Below are positions 9,098 through 16,679 of a DNA stretch of 64,000 bases, in pieces; position 1 is the stretch's first letter; every line of letters starts with the position of its first letter. The notes below the pieces were generated by a model. That model ran no database searches. It had not been told where the DNA came from and was given only the letters and a program-made list of their open reading frames with translations. This stretch comes from Halobacteriales archaeon QS_1_69_70 (GTDB lineage: Archaea; Halobacteriota; Halobacteria; Halobacteriales; Haloarculaceae): contig PXRI01000008.1 of the NCBI GenBank assembly GCA_003021005.1, forward strand, positions 124,001-188,000, in the 5' to 3' direction. The translations under genes and the position numbers were made by a program.

Positions 9098-9171
9098 GCC
9101 GCCTTAGCTCAGACTGGGAGAGCACTCGACTGAAGATCGAGCTGTCCCCCGTTCAAATCGGGGAGGCGGCA
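9098..9171 (+). tRNA. tRNA-Phe (anticodon GAA)
   Basis: The sequence folds as a full cloverleaf: 7-bp acceptor stem GCCGCCT/AGGCGGC, D arm GCTC/GAGC, anticodon arm CTCGA-CTGAAGA-TCGAG with anticodon GAA, and T arm CCCCG-TTCAAAT-CGGGG. The discriminator base is A and CCA is not encoded, as usual in haloarchaea. There is no intron. Its 3' end (9150-9171) is the integration site of the element that follows: the same bases return at 15215-15237. Confidence 0.97.
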
Positions 9172-9172
9172 T
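9150..9172. repeat. attL-type direct repeat (tRNA-Phe 3' end)
   Basis: This 23-bp copy begins CGTTCAAATCGGGG and runs through the acceptor stem to one base past the discriminator. It is identical to 15215-15237, and the flanks differ at once on both sides. Confidence 0.85.
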
Positions 9173-9324
9173 ATTCTGAACCTGCGAGCGCAGCGATTAG
9201 GCAAGCCGAACTCGATCGCCTCGACGCTCGGTGAAAGTATTCATCACGAGGCCTCCGAACGTCGTCTAACTGGGTGTGCGGACGGACTGACCCGACGGAT
9301 TAGATCAGATATAACCGCTTGGGA

Positions 9325-9338
9325 TAAGATATATGAAT
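9325..9338 (+). promoter_or_regulatory. TATA box of the HTH/TumE-like pair
   Basis: An AAGATATATGAA element is centred about 26 bases before the ATG at 9359, so the transcript is probably leaderless. A second AT-rich box (GATATAACC, about 9308) lies one helical repeat or two upstream and could be an operator for the HTH protein. Confidence 0.5.
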
Positions 9339-9358
9339 TTGACGGTCGAACTCGGTGT

Positions 9359-9874
9359 ATGAGCGAGACGAGTGCAGCCGACCGCTGGCAGCACGAGCGG
9401 ACAACGTTCCAGCGCGTCTACGACGTCCTCGTGGGCTCACAGTCGCTTCTCACCGCCCACGAGTTTGCCGACCGGGCGGCGTGCTCTGAAACCGCGGCTC
9501 GCAACGCGCTCGAACAGCTGGCCGAGATGGGCGTTGCAGAACGCCGTGACGGGCGGCCGGCCCGCTACCGGCGGAACGATTCGTACTTCCGGTGGAAACG
9601 CGTCGAGTCGCTCGCACGCGAACATGATCCCGACGACCTCCACGATCGGCTCGACGATCTCATTGCGGAGGACGAGGCGTTCCAGGACGAGTATGAAGTT
9701 CCTGATCCCGATGCGGTTTCCACAGCTGCTGACATGCCGGTCGACGATCACGATGCCGTACACGACCGCTGGGAAGATCTGAGCGAGTGGCGCACCGTCC
9801 GGCACGACATCAAACTGCTCCGCCGGGCCGTCGAGCGCGCACACGGCCCTGTCGATGACGGTGTACGCGTGTGA
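9359..9874 (+). CDS. Winged-helix protein, DUF7342-like, probable antitoxin of the next gene
   Basis: A 171-residue acidic protein. Residues about 20-75 form a winged helix-turn-helix (VYDVLVGSQSLLTAHEFADR, then CSETAARNALEQLAEMGV and a wing RRDGRPARYRRN). A helical, coiled-coil-prone C-terminal half follows. Proteins of this type sit directly before a small His/Pro-rich protein in haloarchaea. Here the stop overlaps the next start by four bases (9871-9874), so the two are translationally coupled. A paralogous pair lies at 61432-62408 on the other strand, also in HTH-first order. An autoregulating antitoxin is the likely role, inferred from the pairing. Confidence 0.65.
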   Translation: MSETSAADRWQHERTTFQRVYDVLVGSQSLLTAHEFADRAACSETAARNALEQLAEMGVAERRDGRPARYRRNDSYFRWKRVESLAREHDPDDLHDRLDDLIAEDEAFQDEYEVPDPDAVSTAADMPVDDHDAVHDRWEDLSEWRTVRHDIKLLRRAVERAHGPVDDGVRV

Positions 9875-10302
9875 CCAGCGAGGAGTACTCAAGCGGGCCA
9901 CTCGACGTCCCCACGCTCGACGTGATCGCCCAGCGTGCTGTCACCCATTCACTTGTCGACGGGTGGGCGTTCCAGCCGGATTCCAAGTCACCACGGCGGC
10001 TGGAACTCTATTTCGACGAGGATCAGTATCCGTCACCGATTACGGAGGTACGCCTCGACGTTCGGTGGTTCGAGGGTGGCGACTACACTGTTCACTCTCT
10101 CGAGACACGAGATGACGACACCTGGCAGTGTCGCTGGGATCGACACCCCAAGCCCGACGCGTCGAAGGGGCACTTCCATCCACCGCCGGATGCGGCGTCC
10201 GAGGTTGAATCCTCCACCATGCAGGCGACACACCATCTCGGTGTGCTGTTCGGCGTTCTCGACTGGATCACTGAGCGGATCGAGCAGCTCCAGGACGGCT
10301 GA
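9871..10302 (+). CDS. TumE-like (DUF6516-type) putative toxin
   Basis: A 143-residue protein starting at GTG 9871, overlapping the HTH gene. The fold pattern of beta strands followed by WQCRWDRH and a HFHPPPD motif matches TumE-family toxins, which carry an RYDN...PHH-like His cluster. The paralogue at 61432-61866 keeps the same WQCRWxRH and HVHPPP motifs, so these residues are probably functional. The mechanism is not something I can read from the sequence. With the preceding HTH it forms a two-gene toxin-antitoxin-like module. Confidence 0.6.
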   Translation: MTSEEYSSGPLDVPTLDVIAQRAVTHSLVDGWAFQPDSKSPRRLELYFDEDQYPSPITEVRLDVRWFEGGDYTVHSLETRDDDTWQCRWDRHPKPDASKGHFHPPPDAASEVESSTMQATHHLGVLFGVLDWITERIEQLQDG

Positions 10303-10333
10303 CAGGTTCCTAATTAAGCCTCTGTAACCGTTG

Positions 10334-10947
10334 ATGTCGAACGGATCCGGGCATCGTGACGGGCAGAGCGCAATCGTGAGTTCGTCAACGAGCAGTTCCG
10401 TCGACGGACAAGAGCGGAACCGGGTAGCGAGCAGGGCGGCGATAGCACTGTCCCACGTGAAGACCTTTCGCGGGACGATCTCGCGACGGTCAATCGGGAA
10501 GCACAGGGGATCGCCGAAAAGGTCGAGAACGGTCACAGTAGAGCGGCCGTCGTCCGTCTACTCGCCGACAAGGTCGTGGACGGGTAGGAGGTCACCGATG
10601 CGGTGTTCGCCACGCTCGAAGCGGTGAAGCAGATGCCGGGCGTCAGCATCACGATCGACGAGGTGCCGGACGTGCCGGGTGAGGAGGTGAGCGTCAGCGG
10701 TGAGATCGTCCAGTTGTGGCGGCCGAGTAGTTCGGCCATAAGTCAGGTCGGACTGATCGCGGACGAGAGTGGCAAAATCAAATTCACAGTCTGGGAGAAG
10801 AGCGACCAGAGGGGCGTCAGAGAGGGGGATCGTGTCCAGATCAAACACGCGAAGAAGAACTGGTATCAGGGTCGGTGCAGCATCGCACTGACCTACGATA
10901 GCCGGATCGTGTTTCCGGAGCGCGACTGGCAGTGGTGGACGGCGTAG
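10334..10947 (+). pseudogene. Broken gene for a SOSS-B/RPA-like OB-fold single-strand-DNA-binding protein
   Basis: The C-terminal part (from about 10603) reads as a clear OB fold: VPGEEVSVSGEIVQLW, ISQVGLIADESGKIKFTVW, VREGDRVQIKHAKKNWYQGR. It resembles the plasmid- and element-borne SOSS complex subunit B family of haloarchaea. Upstream the same frame codes for the usual helical N-terminal half (DLATVNREAQGIAEKVENGH), but it is closed by TAG at 10585-10587 and TGA at 10357-10359. The likely ATG (10334) is in another frame. So there is one nonsense codon and at least one frameshift. A product from the GTG at 10603 would be a bare OB fold of about 114 residues; that could still be made. Confidence 0.7.
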
Positions 10948-11274
10948 TGGAAGGGGCGCCCTTTTTATCGTGTGTGCCGAACCGACCAGGCCCCCCTACC
11001 CCACCCTCCACTCCCGGCCTCCCTGCGGTCGGCCGGCAGCCACAACCTGAATCAATTCAACTGTAAGGAGCTGAGTACCTCTTCACGCAATCAAAATGGC
11101 AAATTGAATTTATTTTTCTGAAGCTGTTCGGGATACAGGGCACGAGTTCTGCGACAACTTTCACCCAACTAGGAAAGATACTATATAAATTCGGTGTGAA
11201 CAGTTATCAAAGACGAGCAAATAGACAGACTAACATCCGAACAACGAACGAAATAATCACCAAGGAACTCACTA
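10948..11274. promoter_or_regulatory. Intergenic stretch with a GC-skewed repeat and the promoter of the clamp/nuclease operon
   Basis: It holds a T-rich stretch (CCCTTTTTATCG, about 10960) suited to termination after the broken OB-fold gene. The strongly C-rich strand 10961-11012 reappears, inverted, at 56311-56364. Base composition then shifts abruptly to AT-rich. A strong TATA box ACTATATAAAT (11180-11190) with a purine-rich BRE-like AGGAAAG just upstream should start the operon at 11275. The predicted start site near 11212 leaves a leader of about 60 bases, unusual in a genome where leaderless messages dominate. Confidence 0.6.
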
Positions 11275-12447
11275 ATGAATATCGAACGTCTGGAGGAGAC
11301 AGTCAACCAATACTTCCAGAGCGATATTGATAACGACAGGTACCTTTATTTTAAAACCTACTATAGTACCAGGTCGGTTGATTCAGTCGACTTTAACGAC
11401 TTCTTCATCGAACAGATATCCGATGAGGACATCAATATCGATATTGTCAGTAGATCTGGGGGCGAGGTCATCATCCAGACGGAGAAGAGCACAGTTCTGG
11501 TGTTCGGACTTTCTTATGACAACTGGCTAATCGTCTATTCGAGTGCCTTACCAGACAGTCTTCGAAAGTCGCTCGGCCGATTGGGCGACAGTTTTGGGTG
11601 GCTAACGGATTCTTGGGTTCCGAGTGAAACCGTTGAGTCGCTGTATGAAGGGTATTCCGAGCAGCGAGATAAGGTCCGAATCAAACGCCAGTGGGACCCG
11701 TACTACCTGTACAGGAATTTCTCGTCAATTCCGTCGGAGATGCAGGAGTATTACGAGGAGAACCTGACCAAGTTCGAAGAGCAGGAGACGGAATTCAGTC
11801 TCAGGACTCCACGATGGATGGTCGAGGAGGTTCTCAAATCCCAACTATCGGAGGATTTCCTACAACGGTCCCAAGTTACGGAATCACGGTTTGATATCCA
11901 TCTTTCGAATCCAGGTGAAGCCGCTGTCACCGTCGACAAGTCGGGACAGATTACGCATCGCTCTGGTGAACCTGACGCGACAATAAAGGTCGTCAACGAT
12001 GTCATAGGAAAGGACGAAGAACTCCACTCGGAGTTTGCCGAAGTCGTCCCTGAGAAGGAGTACTCAACCACGAGTGGCGGAATGAAACTGATTGACAGCT
12101 ATGAACCGCCAAAGATTCTCCGCCTCAGGTTCCCCGAGAGCAACTACAACGAAGAGTCCACAATCAAGCTTTCTAATCTACTGACAGTCGGTCAGTCGGA
12201 CGCTAACTTCCACGGCTTCGTCAGCAGTCGCGACGGCTTGGAGTTTCGATGCCATTCATACAATACCTTCGACCAGTCCGAGTTCGAGATTCTATTCACT
12301 GAATACCGAGGTGACCCGACCCTATATGTCCGACCTATTGAAACCACCGTAAACGGGGTCATCAACCTGTATCAGACGCTTAAGTCGAAATTCGGCACTA
12401 CCATCGAACGCGACACGCTGGACGAGATGGAATTCGTGGAGAGGTAG
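11275..12447 (+). CDS. Unrecognised 390-residue protein, first gene of the nuclease/clamp operon
   Basis: I do not recognise this family. It is a soluble acidic protein with no signal peptide, membrane segment, P-loop or obvious catalytic motif. The N-terminal 100 residues look like an alpha/beta sensor domain (EVIIQTEKSTVLVFGLSYDN, then a strand IVYSS). The middle (about 150-185) is helical and charged. The C-terminal 150 residues are beta-rich. Codon usage is markedly more AT-rich than the core genome, like the two genes that follow. It ends 9 bases before the nuclease gene, so the three are one transcription unit. By position it may be the recognition or regulatory subunit; that is inference. 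Confidence 0.8.
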   Translation: MNIERLEETVNQYFQSDIDNDRYLYFKTYYSTRSVDSVDFNDFFIEQISDEDINIDIVSRSGGEVIIQTEKSTVLVFGLSYDNWLIVYSSALPDSLRKSLGRLGDSFGWLTDSWVPSETVESLYEGYSEQRDKVRIKRQWDPYYLYRNFSSIPSEMQEYYEENLTKFEEQETEFSLRTPRWMVEEVLKSQLSEDFLQRSQVTESRFDIHLSNPGEAAVTVDKSGQITHRSGEPDATIKVVNDVIGKDEELHSEFAEVVPEKEYSTTSGGMKLIDSYEPPKILRLRFPESNYNEESTIKLSNLLTVGQSDANFHGFVSSRDGLEFRCHSYNTFDQSEFEILFTEYRGDPTLYVRPIETTVNGVINLYQTLKSKFGTTIERDTLDEMEFVER

Positions 12448-12456
12448 TCGAAATAG

Positions 12457-13419
12457 ATGAATCGCAACCTGGTCACTGATCCTGATTTTGACGATCCTCA
12501 TGCCTATACCTTGAGTAAACTTTACACGCTGTATCGAGTCGATATGAGCGGGCTAGGTAACCTCTCTGATATCGGATATATGGGATATCCCGATCCACGT
12601 TTTGAGAGCGAGAAGAAAGGCCCATACACCCCTGACTTTCTCTCTATCGGCGAAATGGGCGACGCTCAAATTATCGATGTAAAGGGCTTTGAGAATATTG
12701 AGACTTACATCGACCGACGCTCAGACGTTGAGGACAAAATTAAATCGGTGATTGAGGACCTGCAGAAGTACCAGAATGTTACTCCTTCAATGGTAGCAGA
12801 TTACCTTACTCTACACGATATCTCCTATAAGCCCGATCATCACGAGTTGGTCGTTCTCTTCCCACATGAAGTGTACACGAAGTACGAATCTACAGTTGTC
12901 AGTACTGCAGAATCGTTAGGTCTACGGGTATGGGTTCTCGAAGAAAACTCCGTTGAACACCTCTGGTTAGCCCATGGAGAACACAAAAATCAGACGCTCA
13001 CCGATCATATAGAACGAGGAAGCGGTCGAGGCATTCAGGTGTATCAAGGTGGCAAGGACTTAATTCCGTTCGCGAGAGACACAGACAAGGATATTGTCCG
13101 TTTTCATTTTGCTGCCAATATCACAGCCTATTGCTCTCATGAGAGGAAATTAGAGTTCAGATTCGACGAAATCGACGATATTCTCGTAAATAAACAGCGG
13201 CCACAGATGTTCAGCCATCTCCCTGCATCTGAGCGCGAAGAGATCTGGAGGGATTGTATCCGCCAAATGCGAGACCGATTTAATCTCGTCTCTCGAACGA
13301 CAGCCATCAATGACACGTACGAGTGGGAAAAGAAGCGGTTCCTCAAACAACCTCGCGACCGATACAAAATCCTACAAGATGTAGGTGAGGAACTCGGGGT
13401 GTTCGACGAAGACCAATGA
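12457..13419 (+). CDS. PD-(D/E)XK-type nuclease
   Basis: A 320-residue protein. Residues 57-77 carry the nuclease core: PYTPDFL (Pro59-Asp60), a strand and turn, then QIIDVKG (Asp74, Lys76), the PD...(D/E)xK arrangement of restriction-type and Holliday-type endonucleases. A helical region after it (about 85-125) is followed by a beta-alpha region that ends in HELVVLFPHEVYTKYE. A C-terminal helical domain (about 235-310) has many Arg/Lys residues suited to DNA contact. A purine-rich GGAGAGGT 11 bases before the ATG can act as ribosome binding site. It is sandwiched between the unknown gene and a PCNA-like clamp gene, whose ATG overlaps its stop (ATGA). No canonical PIP box (QxxhxxFF) is evident. 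Confidence 0.78.
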   Translation: MNRNLVTDPDFDDPHAYTLSKLYTLYRVDMSGLGNLSDIGYMGYPDPRFESEKKGPYTPDFLSIGEMGDAQIIDVKGFENIETYIDRRSDVEDKIKSVIEDLQKYQNVTPSMVADYLTLHDISYKPDHHELVVLFPHEVYTKYESTVVSTAESLGLRVWVLEENSVEHLWLAHGEHKNQTLTDHIERGSGRGIQVYQGGKDLIPFARDTDKDIVRFHFAANITAYCSHERKLEFRFDEIDDILVNKQRPQMFSHLPASEREEIWRDCIRQMRDRFNLVSRTTAINDTYEWEKKRFLKQPRDRYKILQDVGEELGVFDEDQ

Positions 13420-14174
13420 CCACGTCTATTCGACTTCCACAGAGTAGTCTAAAAGAGATACTGGATAGCATAGACGAGCTGGTCAAATTCTCCGAAGGTG
13501 CTGCTATTGACCTGAATCTTACCACCGACGACGGATGCGTTCTCATTTACGCTCATCCACCAAGTATGTCCTTGGTCCATGAACTCGTTCCAAGTGACGA
13601 CGTAGAGATCTCTACTGATGAAGAGGGGGAACGGATTTGTCTGAATCCTAACGATCTGATGGATGTGGTCACGAAAGCCGAAGAAGGGATGCTCGAAATT
13701 GAGTTTTTGGATTATGACTACGTCGTCAGATATGAAGAAGAAGAGATATTTTCGGAGCCGTTAACCCTACGCCTTAGGCGATTCGTCGATACAGAATTTG
13801 AAGAACCCCCTGAGGTTGGGGACCTCAAGAGCCTCGGCTCACTCAACAGGATATCGCTATCACGAGCACTGAACGTAATGAGTACTGTATCTCCAGTCGT
13901 CAAAGTTACCGTTGACAAAGGGATGCTCTCTTTAAAGGTGGAGGACAAAGTTTCAGGTGAGGGAGAGGTTAGCCCAAAACTCACGAATTCTCAAGTAGAA
14001 TACTTCGAGGCGTGGTACTCAATCGAACCACCGATCCAATTCCTCCGGAAAATAACTAGTGATGAAAATGTAGACTTGTTAATTACAGAAAACAGTACTC
14101 TCGTCTTAGAGGTAGAATCAGATAACAAACACTCGAGACTATTTTTGGCTCCACGGGTTGAGGAACCTCAGTAG
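13416..14174 (+). CDS. Diverged PCNA-like sliding clamp
   Basis: A 252-residue protein of PCNA length. It follows the archaeal PCNA plan across its whole length. The helix SSLKEILDSIDELVKF at the N-terminus matches the first clamp helix, and LNPNDLMDVVTKAEEG matches the 'L..L..I...A..G' helix of domain 1. An interdomain connector (about 119-139, LRRFVDTEFEEPPEVGDL) matches the 'IDPDSIRQEPDIPDL' loop of haloarchaeal PCNA. The C-terminus LFLAPRVEE matches the usual YMLAPRI tail. Sequence identity to chromosomal PCNA is clearly low, so it is a paralogue and not a recent copy. It overlaps the nuclease gene by four bases, so the two are translationally coupled. It may load or guide the nuclease on DNA, or act as a decoy clamp; both are inference. 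Confidence 0.75.
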   Translation: MTTSIRLPQSSLKEILDSIDELVKFSEGAAIDLNLTTDDGCVLIYAHPPSMSLVHELVPSDDVEISTDEEGERICLNPNDLMDVVTKAEEGMLEIEFLDYDYVVRYEEEEIFSEPLTLRLRRFVDTEFEEPPEVGDLKSLGSLNRISLSRALNVMSTVSPVVKVTVDKGMLSLKVEDKVSGEGEVSPKLTNSQVEYFEAWYSIEPPIQFLRKITSDENVDLLITENSTLVLEVESDNKHSRLFLAPRVEEPQ

Positions 14175-14344
14175 GATACTGTTAACGCGTTGGTCTCACA
14201 TTCTATCTATCAGTGCCTGGATTTATAGACTCCTAACATGGGGTTGAAGCTCCACTTAGGAACGTTTCACGACTTGATTTTGTCGGCCCCTGATGGGTGA
14301 GGGACCTGTCACAACAGCACCTCCCTCGTAACTAGGTGAGAGTC

Positions 14345-14482
14345 ATGGCAAGCAGAGACATCTACGAGAACGCGTTCGACGAGGACGTACAGGTAACGGT
14401 GGTAACAGTCTACGAGGACTGTGGACTCGTGCTCGAATTCCATCCGATCGACCATGGTCCCGTGGCGGTCCTTCGAGGATAA
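14345..14482 (+). CDS. Possible small protein, 45 aa
   Basis: An ATG frame of 45 codons with acidic, haloarchaea-like content (MASRDIYENAFDEDVQVTVV) ending PIDHGPVAVLRG. It lies after the clamp operon, in a stretch where everything else is decayed, so it may be the stub of a longer protein. Function unknown. Confidence 0.35.
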   Translation: MASRDIYENAFDEDVQVTVVTVYEDCGLVLEFHPIDHGPVAVLRG

Positions 14483-15214
14483 TGAGACGAATTCGGAGCA
14501 AACCGGTGCGCCGCTCACGCCGACCCGTCACGATCGCGGGCTCTCGACCGAAATCTGGTACAAGATTGACGGCAGCGGGAATACGCTCTCGGGGTCGAAG
14601 CATTGCCAACTCGGGCGGCTCCGGCGCGAGCATGTTCGTGGCCGCTGGCGCTCCAAAGCCGAACGGAATCTCGGCAACTGATAGAAGACACTACCGTCGT
14701 GGTCTTCGAATGCCTGTTTGACGAGCCGTGTCTTTCCGAGTCGGCGGCGGCCGTACACGACAGCTAGTTTCGCGTCGTTAGAATCGAAGAGGGCTCGCAG
14801 GCGGGTGAGCTCCTCCGGTAAACTCCTCCGTTCGGTTCAGGAAGTCCGGCATGTACGCTGCCGTGCAGAGGGAGCAATAAAAATACTCTGAATAATCGTA
14901 CTTGGGAGTATCATAATTGCAGGTATCATATTTGTTCTCGGTCAGGAGCATTATCCAGTTTTGGGTACTCCCTATAACACCACACCCGCACTTACCCTCA
15001 TCACAGTCGTAGCCACGAAGGCATGCCCGCTACCCAAATCATGTGTCGCTGGCGATCCGGAGCGACTCGTGTGCCTCAACGGATACCAGATCTGGGAGCG
15101 AAGCGACCGAGTCCGTGAGCCGGAACTCTGCTCCCGATCCGCTTTGAGCCGACGAGTCGCAGCCCCGGAACGGCGCGAGCACCGCGAGCGCCGCACGCCC
15201 AGAACCTCTCGGTT
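14483..15214. other. Decayed right end of the tRNA-Phe element
   Basis: Apart from the ATPase remnant noted separately, I see no intact gene. Several short frames exist on both strands without support. The GC content rises toward 15.1 kb, so this part probably has a different origin from the AT-rich operon. Confidence 0.45.
14680..14852 (-). pseudogene. Remnant of an archaeal-type P-loop ATPase (Arch_ATPase family)
   Basis: On the reverse strand an ATG at 14852 opens MPDFLNRTEE. After a frame change the sequence continues as EELTRLRALFDSNDAKL and VVYGRRRLGKTRLVKQAF, the N-terminus and Walker A region of archaeal-ATPase-family proteins. The frame change coincides with a near-perfect 13-bp tandem duplication (14804-14816 and 14817-14829), which is probably the cause. 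The similarity ends soon after the Walker A strand near 14680; the rest is missing. Confidence 0.6.
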
Positions 15215-15237
15215 CGTTCAAATCGGGGAGGCGGCAT
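15215..15237. repeat. attR-type direct repeat
   Basis: This is an exact 23-bp copy of the tRNA-Phe 3' end (9150-9172). The sequence to its left does not continue the tRNA, so only the 3' part is present, as expected for the distal attachment site. Confidence 0.85.
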
Positions 15238-15459
15238 CCGGTTTGTACCTGATTCGTATTTGCCGGACAGCGAAGCCTTCGGGCGTATTTCCGCATCGTG
15301 GGTCAGTCTCCGCTTGCCTCGCGTACTTCGGAAATTCCGGAAATGCTTCGTAGCCATTTTTGCTCAACGGCGGGAATGCGCCCTCAATGGCTAACGAACC
15401 TCGTGACGAGAGCAGCGTGATGCGAAGGTTTATCAATGCTATCTGTATAGAGATAACCA

Positions 15460-16140
15460 ATGATGGACTTCGTCGACTCCACCGCGGCGAAGATAGTCTT
15501 GGCCGCGCGTGATGGAGATTCGATCCGTCGGGTCTCCCAGAAGATAGACGGCACGTATTCGTGGGTCTACAACTGGGTCGAACGCATGGAGACGATCGAC
15601 GTCGTCGAACGAACTGATGGGATTCGCGTTACTGCGCCGGAGGTCCGGGACGGGTATGCACGGTTGATGGAAACGATCGCCCGACAGACTTCACCGAGCG
15701 TCGATGAGGCATATATAATTCCCCACTTCGCAGAGATGGATTTCGCGTACACCAAGATCGATGCCGTCTATGTCTGGACCCATGGTGGCTACCAGATCGC
15801 TCGTGGAGGAGACGCATATCCCGTGTTCATGCAGATCAATGACGCCGATACCGAGCAGTGGCGGTCCTTCTTCGATCGGTACGATATTCCATCTGTGATC
15901 GGCGAACGCGACGATACTGTCGTCGAAGACACTGACGATTCTGTCTATTATAGTGTGTACCCGACGACTAACCCGATCGACCCCGAGTGGGTCGACGGCA
16001 ATCCGGTCATATCGTTGTCGGAGACAATCGAATACATGCAGGAGTATCGGTGGAATTTCGAGCCAGCCTTGGAGATGGTTGCCGACGAGTACAACGTCGA
16101 CATCGACGTGGACAGCCCCGACTACGTCCCAGCACAATGA
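15460..16140 (+). CDS. HTH-containing probable antitoxin, 226 aa
   Basis: Residues 5-65 read as a winged helix-turn-helix (AAKIVLAARDGDSIRRVSQK, then TYSWVYNWVERMETIDVV). An acidic C-terminal domain of about 150 residues follows (PHFAEMDFAYTKIDAVYVW), seen in haloarchaeal proteins that precede AbiEii-type nucleotidyltransferases. Two ATGs stand side by side (15460 and 15463). A TATA-like GGTTTATCAA about 28 bases upstream supports leaderless transcription. The stop overlaps the start of the truncated nucleotidyltransferase gene by three bases, so this is an antitoxin whose toxin has been lost (inference from family pairing). Confidence 0.6.
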   Translation: MMDFVDSTAAKIVLAARDGDSIRRVSQKIDGTYSWVYNWVERMETIDVVERTDGIRVTAPEVRDGYARLMETIARQTSPSVDEAYIIPHFAEMDFAYTKIDAVYVWTHGGYQIARGGDAYPVFMQINDADTEQWRSFFDRYDIPSVIGERDDTVVEDTDDSVYYSVYPTTNPIDPEWVDGNPVISLSETIEYMQEYRWNFEPALEMVADEYNVDIDVDSPDYVPAQ

Positions 16141-16229
16141 GCCTCCCTGATCGCGAACAGGAGTCGTTGACGACGCTTAACGCGATCAACGATGCTGGCC
16201 TGCCGTATGTTCTCGTCGACCGGAAGTAG
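16137..16229 (+). pseudogene. Stub of an AbiEii-type nucleotidyltransferase toxin
   Basis: Starts ATG, overlapping the previous stop. It codes for 30 residues (MSLPDREQESLTTLNAINDAG) that match the usual first helix and strand of haloarchaeal nucleotidyltransferase toxins (NDAGLPYVLV), then hits TAG. The catalytic GGxxxxx...DxD region is absent, so it cannot be active. Confidence 0.55.
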
Positions 16230-16679
16230 AGTAGGTGATCGACGAACTCGAAACCGGCCGGGAGGTGCTGAGTTGCGGTCAGTCATCAATCAGCGCTTCG
16301 CGAAATCGCTCGGCGTCTTCAAGGAGGTCGGGCCAGTTCTCGAAGACGGTCATGACCTCTTGGCGGTCGACAGGCCCCTCGGCGGTCCATCCTCGATCTA
16401 CGTTCGTCGAGGGAGAAACGAAAAGTTTCTCAACACGTGGCCGGTTCCTTCCCCATAGGTGACTGACACGTTGTGGGCTGCGAGCGCCGACATCCGGTGT
16501 TCGAACGTCACGATGGTCGGCCCATGGGAGCACATCAGAGTTGCGTGTACGGACGATGCTCGCACGATCACGACGGATGAACCCAGGCCATCGATCACCA
16601 CTCGGTCACACCCGATGAAAGCAGACCGCCGATCCCGTCGCCGGGGTAGATCAGGGGAGACGATGGGAGGTGGCGGCTG
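16230..16679. other. Intergenic stretch with a protein fragment on the reverse strand
   Basis: On the reverse strand, 16279-16431 codes for a plausible protein C-terminus (WTAEGPVDRQEVMTVFENW, ending EDAERFREALIDD), with no start or N-terminus. I do not know the family. The rest shows nothing I can support. It separates the toxin stub from the sulfotransferase gene. Confidence 0.35.

Larger units (their letters stand above)
9150..15237. mobile_element. Integrated element in tRNA-Phe, about 6.1 kb
   Basis: A 23-bp perfect direct repeat bounds this stretch. It covers the 3' T-arm and acceptor stem of tRNA-Phe (9150-9172), and the second copy lies at 15215-15237. Use of a tRNA 3' end as attachment site is the classic mark of tyrosine-recombinase integration in archaea. 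Base composition drops inside (11.0-14.2 kb is clearly more AT-rich than the core). No integrase gene is visible between the repeats, so the element is either immobile now or was moved by an enzyme encoded elsewhere. The right end (14.5-15.2 kb) is full of decayed sequence. Confidence 0.8.

Noticed and set aside
12457-13419. A PIP box in the nuclease that would bind the linked clamp
   Set aside because: No QxxhxxFF-like motif is present; QMFSHL and the GVFDEDQ C-terminus do not fit the consensus well enough to claim it.
15200-15240. A second tRNA-Phe gene
   Set aside because: Only the 3' T-arm and acceptor strand are present; no D arm or anticodon arm upstream, so it is an attachment site and not a tRNA.
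14961-15353. Forward frame across the attR repeat (130 codons)
   Set aside because: It reads through the tRNA-derived repeat and its flanks; frames made by tRNA fragments are a known artefact in haloarchaeal annotation.
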